A DNA stretch of 64,000 nucleotides from Methylophaga sp. (GTDB lineage: Bacteria > Pseudomonadota > Gammaproteobacteria > Nitrosococcales > Methylophagaceae), in NCBI GenBank assembly GCA_030148085.1, contig JASBUF010000059.1, positions 1 through 64,000 of the forward strand, in the 5' to 3' direction. Positions 55,983 to 64,000 of the stretch are shown piece by piece (within the stretch, counting starts at the first letter, position 1; each line of letters opens with the position of its first letter). A program made the translations under genes and the position numbers. Under the pieces are notes generated by a model. It was not told the origin of the DNA. It did not search any database and saw only the letters and a program-made list of their open reading frames with translations.

Positions 55983-56276
55983 TCAGGGCAGAGCGTGACC
56001 GGTATCGCGATCAAAGAGGTGCACTTTGACCTTTCCATTATCGTGCAACACCTTAACGCGGAAAATGATTTGAGCACCGCGACGTTGTTCGTCAACAGAC
56101 AATATTTTGCCATTGGTTTCGACTTTAGCCAGTTCAGCGGCTGTGTGTTTGGTTAAGGGCAGAACGATTTCGTTAATACTGTTTCCCGGCTGTTGTTCAT
56201 AAGGAATATGCTCATCCGCCAATAGAGAGAGGGGAGCAAGCAAGAGCAACAGCAGTAAAAAACGAAACTTAAACAT
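55983..56276 (-). CDS. Small secreted PepSY-like protein
   Basis: Signal peptide; KILSVDEQRRGAQIIFRVKVLHDNGKVKVHLFDRDTG. Confidence 0.65.
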   Translation of the reverse strand: MFKFRFLLLLLLLAPLSLLADEHIPYEQQPGNSINEIVLPLTKHTAAELAKVETNGKILSVDEQRRGAQIIFRVKVLHDNGKVKVHLFDRDTGHALP

Positions 56277-56375
56277 GGAATAACCTTATTTGTGACAGCC
56301 GTATTGTTATCATCCTCGGCCACTAAAGCAAGTCCTGAGTCCCGTAAGGGACATCAGGACTGCATCGGATTAATT

Positions 56376-56768
56376 TTATTTTTCCGGTTTGACAGCATCC
56401 AGAACACCATCTGCCCGTGCCTTGAGGTAGCTATAGATGTTGTCACGTCCCTGCATGACGGTGGGATTTGCCTTCCAGGCTGGCATCATGCCCAGTTGAC
56501 CAGCCTTGCCTTCAGCAACGGTGTTCATAAACTCTTCATAGGTGATTTTATTGAGACTCACTGTCAGGTCCGGTCCGGCCAGCCCCTGACCGAAGGTACC
56601 GTGACAACGGGCGCACCAGTTACGGTACAAAGCAAAGCCTTTGTATGTATCGGCATCGACTTTATTGCCGTTATGCACCGTGTAGGGTTTGGGCTCGGCT
56701 TGAGCTGGTAAAGAGGCAAAGTAGGCAAAGCCCAAACCGAGCGCAGCTGCAACCAAGACTTTATTCAT
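56376..56768 (-). CDS. Periplasmic c-type cytochrome
   Basis: Signal peptide MNKVLVAAALGLGFAYFASLPAQA and NWCARCHGTFGQG (CxxCH). Confidence 0.92.
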   Translation of the reverse strand: MNKVLVAAALGLGFAYFASLPAQAEPKPYTVHNGNKVDADTYKGFALYRNWCARCHGTFGQGLAGPDLTVSLNKITYEEFMNTVAEGKAGQLGMMPAWKANPTVMQGRDNIYSYLKARADGVLDAVKPEK

Positions 56769-56778
56769 TTTATTGGCC

Positions 56779-57336
56779 TCAATAATAACGACGTTGACGT
56801 GGTTCGACGTGAACATCTACCGGAATGAATTTACCTGGATGATGATCCATCACAGTGCTATAGATTTTACCGTGATAACGATATGTGACTTCATAGCCAT
56901 TAATACGTTGTTCTCGATGTTGACGCTCGACGACACGGCAATGCTCTTCATAGCCATACTCCACATCATGGTTGTGGTGGTTGGCACCCACATCACGGCC
57001 AACCGAGCCACCTAACAAGGTACCGGCAATCGTCATGGCTGTTTTACCACTACCACCGCCGAACTGGTTACCTATCACACCGCCGATAATACCGCCGGCG
57101 ATGGTGCTGGTGTAGGATTGATGGCCGCGTTGATAACGACGGGGCTCTTCCCAGCATTCGCGCTCGGGTGTCGTAACAGTGACTGTGCGGTAAAGTGGCT
57201 CAACGTGAGTTACGCGGGCTTTATCACCGTTATCATAATACCGGTTGTCGTCGTGGTAACGGTCTCCCGCCATGGCCGTCGCAGAAACTAGGGTCATTGC
57301 AGTAGCAAGACAGATAGGTTTTAGAATGTGTTTCAT
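56779..57336 (-). CDS. Glycine zipper 2TM domain-containing protein
   Basis: AGGIIGGVIGNQFGGGSGKTAMTIAGTLLGGSVGRDVG. Confidence 0.92.
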   Translation of the reverse strand: MKHILKPICLATAMTLVSATAMAGDRYHDDNRYYDNGDKARVTHVEPLYRTVTVTTPERECWEEPRRYQRGHQSYTSTIAGGIIGGVIGNQFGGGSGKTAMTIAGTLLGGSVGRDVGANHHNHDVEYGYEEHCRVVERQHREQRINGYEVTYRYHGKIYSTVMDHHPGKFIPVDVHVEPRQRRYY

Positions 57337-57540
57337 GACAGCTCTCCTCTGTTGTCAGCTGTTGCCTGCAGATTAGCAAAGCTAAACTGAACCCGAACTG
57401 AATGATTTTCACAATTTTTTATAGGTTTTTTGATGATGCTGTGACGCGCCTCACAGGCATAAAATACGCACATGTGATTAACTGTGAAACTTTGTGATAC
57501 GCATCACATTGCAGCTTAATGCAACGCGCTTCAAACGGGA

Positions 57541-59883
57541 GTGAGATTGAAGACTTTGAATAGCTTGAATAGGGATGTCCAAGTCGTTGATGAAGAATCA
57601 ATCGATAATGCACGGCTTCGTCTTCTTATAAGACAGGGCAAAACAGCTATTCTGACGAATTTGCTGATTAGCGCTATTACGGCTGTCTTACTGTACCCCG
57701 TGGTGAGTCAGGCGTTTGTTACAGCCTGGTTTAGCCTAGCCATGTTAGTGAATGCAAGCCGTCTCATACTGTGGTGGCAGTTTAAGCAGATTCTGGAAAA
57801 TCAGACTACGGCTAACCGCAGTGCCTATGAAAATGCCTATGCCATAGCCTTATTTGTCAGTGGTGCAACCTGGGGAGCACTGGCCTGGTGTTTTAGTATT
57901 GAGCTGCCATTGCCACAACAAATGGCAATTCCATTGATTGTCTGTGGCATGGCTGCAGGCGCACTTTATTCATACCCCAGCAGTTTGCGTAGTTTTTACG
58001 CCTTTGTTGTACCCATGATTTTGCCTGTGAGTCTCAGCATTATTGCAGCAGGACTCGTTGCGGTCGGCTTAACCACACTGGTCTTTCTAGTGGCTATCAG
58101 TATTCTGCTGCTGAATCTGCATCAACAGTTGCTGGAAAGCCTTCGCTTACGGGATCAGAACCAAGGGCTTGTCCGCCATCTCTCTGATGTGAATCGCGCA
58201 CAAACCGAATTATTGGGACAACTTCAGGCCAAGGAAACCTTTTTACGTCACACCTTTGAAGATGCTGGTGTGGCGATGTTATTAATAGACAAGCTGGGCA
58301 CTATTCTGGATGTCAATAAAGCGGCCTGTGTTTTATTTGGCTATGACAAAAGGGTGATGAAAGGGCGGCGAGCCAATGCTTTGCTTCACCCTGAAGAGAG
58401 CGGCGAATTCAGTCCGCAGTTTGATAAACTACTCACCAGCAGCAATCCACAGTGCAGTTTTACACGCCGCTGTATCAATCGTCAGGGTAAGACCTTATGG
58501 CTCAGTGCCACTATGTCGGCAGTCAGAAATGAGGCAGCAGAATTAGACTACATCGTGGTGCAAGCTCAGGACATCAGCGAGCAGTACGCCTTAAGTGAGG
58601 TATTGCATCACCAGACCCTGCATGATGCCTTGACCGGCCTACCGAATCGGCGGGCGCTGGAGCAGCAGATTCAGTATGTGCTGGATGAACAGCCATCGCA
58701 GTCGCATGTGTTGTGTTATCTGGATTTGGATCAGTTCAAACTCGTCAATGACACATGTGGTCACCTCGTCGGCGACGACCTGCTGAAAAAAGTCAGCCAG
58801 CTTATTCAGCAAGGGCTGCAGAAAGGGGACTTTCTGGCACGCTTCAGTGGCGATGAATTTGCCATTCTGCTGAAGGATTCTTCGCTCGCAGACACCTATC
58901 AACGCCTTGAGGCGTTACTTGATGCCATCCGTCGGATGTCGTATGAGCATGAAGGGGTACTTTTCAAACTGTCAGTTTCCATCGGTGTGGCGGTCTTGTC
59001 TGCCGATAGCACACTGGTTGACGTGTTGAAGCAGGCGGACAGTGCCTGTTACGCCGCCAAGGAAATGGGCAGGGACAGACTGCACGTGTTCAGTGAGACG
59101 GACATACAATTAGCCCAGCGTACAGGTGAAATGCGGTGGGTTGGTCGTATTCAGCAGGCATTGGATGAAAGCAGGCTGATTTTATATAGTCAAAATATTG
59201 TGCCTACTCGGCCAAAAAAACAGCAGCTACCGCATCGTGAACTGCTGATAAGAATGCTCGACGAAGCTGGCAATATTCTGTCGCCCGCTGAATTTCTGCC
59301 CGCTGCGGAACGCTATAATCTGGCTGCCTCGATTGATCTATGGACAGTCAGACATGTGCTGGCCGCACTAGATGCCGCACGTGAGCAGGGACGTGATATC
59401 AGTGGGGTTTATGCGATCAATTTATCGGGGCAATCGCTTGGTGATGAGCGTTTCTACGCACAAATAGTTCAGCAGATTATTGATGCCCGGCTGGCGTTAT
59501 CCAATGCTGTGCTGTGTTTTGAGATTACCGAAACTGCAGCTATCACCAATATGCACGCAGCTTTACTGTTTATCAACCAGCTGCGTCAGGTGGGTTGCCA
59601 ATTTGCGCTTGATGACTTCGGCAGTGGTCTGTCTTCGTTTGCCTACCTGAAACAACTGCCGGTCGATTACATCAAAATTGACGGCATGTTTGTGAAAGAT
59701 TGCGTGGTTAATTCCGTCAATCTGGAAATTGTGAATTCCATCAATGGTATCGGTCAGGTACTGGGGTTAAAAACAGTGGCAGAGTTCGTAGAAGATGAGG
59801 CCACACTTATTTCAATGCGGCATCTTGGTGTTGATTATGTTCAGGGGTATAAGATCGGTGCACCGATACCCTGGTACATTTGA
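57541..59883 (+). CDS. MASE-like TM / PAS / GGDEF / EAL protein
   Basis: PAS FLRHTFEDAGVAMLLIDKLG; FLARFSGDEFAILLKD; DDFGSGLSSFAYLKQLPVDYIKIDGMFVKD. Confidence 0.95.
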   Translation: MRLKTLNSLNRDVQVVDEESIDNARLRLLIRQGKTAILTNLLISAITAVLLYPVVSQAFVTAWFSLAMLVNASRLILWWQFKQILENQTTANRSAYENAYAIALFVSGATWGALAWCFSIELPLPQQMAIPLIVCGMAAGALYSYPSSLRSFYAFVVPMILPVSLSIIAAGLVAVGLTTLVFLVAISILLLNLHQQLLESLRLRDQNQGLVRHLSDVNRAQTELLGQLQAKETFLRHTFEDAGVAMLLIDKLGTILDVNKAACVLFGYDKRVMKGRRANALLHPEESGEFSPQFDKLLTSSNPQCSFTRRCINRQGKTLWLSATMSAVRNEAAELDYIVVQAQDISEQYALSEVLHHQTLHDALTGLPNRRALEQQIQYVLDEQPSQSHVLCYLDLDQFKLVNDTCGHLVGDDLLKKVSQLIQQGLQKGDFLARFSGDEFAILLKDSSLADTYQRLEALLDAIRRMSYEHEGVLFKLSVSIGVAVLSADSTLVDVLKQADSACYAAKEMGRDRLHVFSETDIQLAQRTGEMRWVGRIQQALDESRLILYSQNIVPTRPKKQQLPHRELLIRMLDEAGNILSPAEFLPAAERYNLAASIDLWTVRHVLAALDAAREQGRDISGVYAINLSGQSLGDERFYAQIVQQIIDARLALSNAVLCFEITETAAITNMHAALLFINQLRQVGCQFALDDFGSGLSSFAYLKQLPVDYIKIDGMFVKDCVVNSVNLEIVNSINGIGQVLGLKTVAEFVEDEATLISMRHLGVDYVQGYKIGAPIPWYI

Positions 59884-59884
59884 G

Positions 59885-62800
59885 TTAACACTGCTGCCAC
59901 TGTTTTTCCAGGCGTTTGGCGCTGATCGGATAGGCGGTTTTTAATTCCTGAGCAAAGACGGAGATGCGGTATTCCTCAAGCATCCAGCGGTATTCGTAAA
60001 ATGCTTCAGTTTCAATTTTATTTACCTTGCCAATAAACTTTTGCCAGTGCGGTTTGACTTCGGCCATACGCTGCCGATCCTTGGCCGGATCGGTCAACAG
60101 CTTGTCGAGTCGGGAGCCGGCAGCCTGACAATAAACAGGCAGACGTTTCAACGCGCTGTCTGGTGTGTCATGAACAAAGCCCTGATACACTAGATAGCCG
60201 AGTTGTTCCCTGATATCGTTGACCGCATTAATGGCCGCCAGTGGAATGTTGCTGCCCAGCCGTTTAGCAATCGCATGATACTCAGCCAACGGTGCGGCAA
60301 TGCTTTGTGCCAACGCAGCAGCGATGCGGATTAAGTCACCTTTGCGCGTATTCAGCCGTGCTTCAAAGGCATCACGACTACGGATTTCATCCTGATTAAG
60401 AATAAAACAGCGATCAAAAGCCACATGAATGAGATCGGTTTTAAGCTGCTCACATGGCGTCATTTTGCTATCTGCCTTTTGGCCATATGGCGAGGCAGGA
60501 ACATTGGCATAATGTAGGCACATCTCTTTGATGCCTGGCAGGTTTTTATTCAGGTATTTCACTGCATCTGCCTGCGCCAGCATAAATAGACGGCGTAGCC
60601 CTAAATGACTTAATTGACGTGCCTGAGCGGCCGTATCCATCAGGGTCAGGTCAACACTGTCTTCTTTATCGACTAATGCCGGATAGGCCGTCATTTCCAG
60701 ACCGTTCTGGTTCAGCATGACTTGTTCCGGTAGCGCGTCGAAGCTCCAGCCGGTCAGCCCTGATTTTTCATAATCGCTATCCGGAATCTGGCGGAAACTG
60801 GCCGCCGCTTCACGCGCCCAATTCTCTTTTAACAGGTTAAGATCGCGGCTTTCCTCAAGCAGTTTGCCGTCGTCATCGACCAGTTTGAAGTTCATCTGCA
60901 GGTAGAGCGGTAACTCTTCTGTGCGCCAGTCTGCTTCAGTGATTTCGACACCGGTCAACAGCCTCAGACGTTCTGCCAGAGCGGGCAACAATGAACCGGA
61001 TTCTGGTGACAAGTCTTTGAGGCAGTTATCGGCATACTGCGGAACTGGAATAAAGTGGCGGCGCAGCGATTTGGGCAGAGCCTTGAGCAGGAAAATCACC
61101 TTGTCGCGTAACAGACCTGGCACCAGCCATTCATAGCGCTCGGCACTGGTTTGATTCAGTAACGACAAAGGAATGGTTTGAGTAATACCATCGTGCTGCT
61201 TACCGGGTTCAAAATGGTATTCCAGTTTGAGTGGAACCCGGTTGACCAGCATCTGATCAGGGTAATAGTCGGCAGTGACATGATCAGCATCATGTTGCAT
61301 CAACTGTTCTTTGTTCAAAAACAGCAGCTTACTGTCCTTTTTCTCAGCAGTTTTTCGCCATTTTTCAAAACCCGCTCCGTTGATGATGTCATGCGGGATC
61401 CGCTCACGGTAGAAGTCGAAAAGCATTTCTTCATCGACCAGCACATCGCGGCGTCGTGATTTTTGTTCCAGTAACTCTATTTCACTGATAAGACGCTGGT
61501 TATGACGGAAGAAGGGGGCAGCGCAATTCCAGTCGGCGTTGACCAGTGCTTCACGAATAAAAATTTGATTCGACAGATCACGATCCAACGGGCCGTAATG
61601 GATCCGACGCCGTGCCACTATGGGCAGACCATAAAGTGAAACCGATTCAAAGGCGACCACTTGAGCGGGTTTCTTTTCCCAGTGCGGGTCGTGGTACTGA
61701 CGCTTCACCAAGGTGCCGGCCAAAGGCTCAATCCATTCAGGCTCAATTTTGGCGACGATGCGGCCGTAGAGCTTGCCGGTTTCGACCAGTTCGGCTGCCA
61801 TCAACCATTTCGGACCTTTTTTATGCAGGCCGGAGCCGGGGAAAATGCCGAGTTTGATATTACGAGCACCAGTGTATTCGAACTTATCAGTTTTAGCCGC
61901 GATATGACTTAACAGGCCGCTGAGCAGGGCTTGATGCACCGCCTCATAAGACGCTTCCTGTGAGTTGAATTTCAGCTTTAATTCGACCAGTTGAACATTG
62001 AGTTGCTGATGAATATCCTGCCATTCACGAAGACGCAGAAATGACAGGAAGTTATCACGACAGTATTTACGTAGCTTGTTCTGGCTCAGGTGCTTTTTCT
62101 TGTCGTGATACAAGTCCCACAGTTTGAGAAAGCCAATAAAGTCGGAACGCTCATCCTTGTATTTAGAATGGGCTTCGTCGGCGGCCTGTTGTTTGTCCAT
62201 CGGCCGCTCGCGCGGATCCTGAATACTCAGTGCACTGGCAATAATTAGTACTTCTTTAAGGCTGCCCAGTTCACCGGCCATGAGCAGCATACGGGCGATA
62301 CGTGGATCAATCGGTAACTTTGCCAGTTGGCGGCCGGTTTCCGTAATCTGATGGTGTCGATCCACCGCGCCCAGCTCATCCAACAGGCGATAGCCATCAT
62401 TGATCATCTTCTGCGGTGGCGGGTTGATGAACGGGAATTTAGCCGGGTCACCCAGTTTGAGCGCCGACATCTGCAAAATGACCGAAGCCAAGTTGGTTCG
62501 CAACACTTCCGGGTCGGTAAACGCCGGACGTGCCTTGAAATCATCTTCGTCATAGAGACGAATACAGATACCGGCAGCAACACGACCACAGCGACCCGCA
62601 CGTTGATTGGCACTGGACTGTGAAATTTTCTCAATTGGCAGTCGTTGAACCTTATTGCGTACACTATAGCGACTGATACGGGCATTGCCCGGATCGACCA
62701 CGTAGCGGATGCCGGGCACTGTTAACGAGGTTTCCGCAACGTTAGTGGCCAGCACAATACGGCGCTGACCGCCGGTTTTAAATACGCGGTTTTGTTCAGC

Positions 62801-63769
62801 CGCGGACTGTTTGGCGAACAGCGGTAAGATTTCGGTTTGGGGTGGATGATGTTTTCGCAAAGCTTCGGAAACATCACGAATGTCGCGTTCACCGGCAAGG
62901 AAAATAAGTACGTCACCGGGACCTTCTCGGCATAGTTCATCAACGGCAGCAACAATGCCGGATACCATATCGTAGTCGGGTGATTCCTCATCCGGCGTTT
63001 GCAGTGGCCGGTAACGCATTTCTACCGGGTAGGTACGTCCACTGACTTCAATAATCGGAGCATTATCAAAGTGTTTGGAAAAGCGTTCTGTATCAATGGT
63101 CGCTGACGTAATAATGACTTTCAGATCTGGACGTTTGGGCAGAAGCTGTTTGATATAACCGAGCAGAAAGTCGATATTGAGGCTGCGTTCGTGGGCTTCG
63201 TCGATGATCAGTGTGTCGTATTGATTCAGAAAACGGTCATTCTGGGTTTCGGCCAGCAAAATACCGTCAGTCATCAATTTTACATAGCTGCGTTCTGCAT
63301 TGACTTGGTCATGGAAACGCACTTTGTAACCCACGGTCTGGCCAATTTCAGAATGCAGTTCTTCTGCGATGCGGGTGGCTACGGTGCGGGCCGCAATACG
63401 GCGCGGTTGGGTATGGCCAATCAGGCCGGTTACACCGCGGCCGAGTTCCAGACAGATTTTGGGTAATTGTGTGGTCTTACCCGAACCGGTTTCACCACAG
63501 AGAATAATGACCTGATTATCCGCGATGGCTTTTTTGATTTCTTCGCGACGTTCGATAACCGGCAAATCGGCATCAAACTCTGGTTTAGGTATGGCCTGAC
63601 GGCGCTGTTCAGCCCGGTTCACAGAGGCAATGATCTGCTGACTGAGCGTCGCCAGCTTGGCTTCATCCTTATCGTTCTTCAAGGATTGCCAGCGGCGGCT
63701 CAGGCGGTGACGATCCACCAGCATGGTGGATTGCAGCAGGGTATCGATATCGGGCTTGGTTTGGCTCAC
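59885..63769 (-). CDS. hrpA: ATP-dependent RNA helicase HrpA
   Basis: VIILCGETGSGKTTQLPKICLELGRG, DTLIIDEAHERSLNIDFLLGY, QRAGRCGRVAAGICIRLY; 1294 aa. Confidence 0.97.
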   Translation of the reverse strand: MSQTKPDIDTLLQSTMLVDRHRLSRRWQSLKNDKDEAKLATLSQQIIASVNRAEQRRQAIPKPEFDADLPVIERREEIKKAIADNQVIILCGETGSGKTTQLPKICLELGRGVTGLIGHTQPRRIAARTVATRIAEELHSEIGQTVGYKVRFHDQVNAERSYVKLMTDGILLAETQNDRFLNQYDTLIIDEAHERSLNIDFLLGYIKQLLPKRPDLKVIITSATIDTERFSKHFDNAPIIEVSGRTYPVEMRYRPLQTPDEESPDYDMVSGIVAAVDELCREGPGDVLIFLAGERDIRDVSEALRKHHPPQTEILPLFAKQSAAEQNRVFKTGGQRRIVLATNVAETSLTVPGIRYVVDPGNARISRYSVRNKVQRLPIEKISQSSANQRAGRCGRVAAGICIRLYDEDDFKARPAFTDPEVLRTNLASVILQMSALKLGDPAKFPFINPPPQKMINDGYRLLDELGAVDRHHQITETGRQLAKLPIDPRIARMLLMAGELGSLKEVLIIASALSIQDPRERPMDKQQAADEAHSKYKDERSDFIGFLKLWDLYHDKKKHLSQNKLRKYCRDNFLSFLRLREWQDIHQQLNVQLVELKLKFNSQEASYEAVHQALLSGLLSHIAAKTDKFEYTGARNIKLGIFPGSGLHKKGPKWLMAAELVETGKLYGRIVAKIEPEWIEPLAGTLVKRQYHDPHWEKKPAQVVAFESVSLYGLPIVARRRIHYGPLDRDLSNQIFIREALVNADWNCAAPFFRHNQRLISEIELLEQKSRRRDVLVDEEMLFDFYRERIPHDIINGAGFEKWRKTAEKKDSKLLFLNKEQLMQHDADHVTADYYPDQMLVNRVPLKLEYHFEPGKQHDGITQTIPLSLLNQTSAERYEWLVPGLLRDKVIFLLKALPKSLRRHFIPVPQYADNCLKDLSPESGSLLPALAERLRLLTGVEITEADWRTEELPLYLQMNFKLVDDDGKLLEESRDLNLLKENWAREAAASFRQIPDSDYEKSGLTGWSFDALPEQVMLNQNGLEMTAYPALVDKEDSVDLTLMDTAAQARQLSHLGLRRLFMLAQADAVKYLNKNLPGIKEMCLHYANVPASPYGQKADSKMTPCEQLKTDLIHVAFDRCFILNQDEIRSRDAFEARLNTRKGDLIRIAAALAQSIAAPLAEYHAIAKRLGSNIPLAAINAVNDIREQLGYLVYQGFVHDTPDSALKRLPVYCQAAGSRLDKLLTDPAKDRQRMAEVKPHWQKFIGKVNKIETEAFYEYRWMLEEYRISVFAQELKTAYPISAKRLEKQWQQC

Positions 63770-63793
63770 AACAAAAACGCAAAAGCGGCTATT

Positions 63794-64000
63794 TTACAGC
63801 TTCCACGCCAGAGACACAGTATATTTAAAGTCATTCTTGCTGATGCCTTCTTCTGTTGCTGAGTCATATTCATTAAGCAGACCCAGTTTGAGCGCGACGC
63901 CTACGTAGCTGTTCAGATCCAGCACCCAGTCGAATGCGGTCAGGTTACGGTATTCACCCATATCACGCAGGCTGGGGTAGAGGTTGTTAGAAAATTCAAT
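63794..64000 (-). CDS. DUF481-like outer membrane protein, C-terminal fragment
   Basis: Manual translation IEFSNNLYPSLRDMGEYRNLTAFDWVLDLNSYVGVALKLGLLNEYDSATEEGISKNDFKYTVSLAWKL*; truncated by the window edge. Confidence 0.75.
   Translation of the reverse strand: MEFSNNLYPSLRDMGEYRNLTAFDWVLDLNSYVGVALKLGLLNEYDSATEEGISKNDFKYTVSLAWKL

Overview
This 64 kb window is mostly ordinary gammaproteobacterial chromosome; gene content and order suggest a methylotroph or Methylophaga-like organism, which is an inference. Recognisable blocks are recA(partial)-pncC/mutS, crp facing trpC, trpDGE-rpe, tsaB-cmoAB, moaA-fdhD, hslR-acs, an aldehyde dehydrogenase with an AraC regulator, tamAB, dksA, queF, zipA-ligA, a PhoPQ-like two-component system, hrpA, and one tRNA-Ser(UGA). 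Four things stand out. (1) A ~3.0 kb AT-rich insertion at the 3' end of tRNA-Ser is bounded by 15-bp direct repeats (25158-25172 and 28187-28201). It has tandem TGGTACACG repeats near both ends and no recognisable integrase. Its main cargo is an RloC/PrrC-like AAA ATPase (candidate anticodon nuclease) with a CxxC zinc-hook-like motif. (2) That gene is split by a single -1 frameshift in an A5 run. (3) recA at the left edge is chimeric: a gammaproteobacterial N-terminal part fused in frame to a Bacteroidetes-like C-terminal part, which is probably an assembly chimera. (4) A relic of gph, with its ends retained and its middle deleted, sits between rpe and trpE. No CRISPR array or rRNA was seen.
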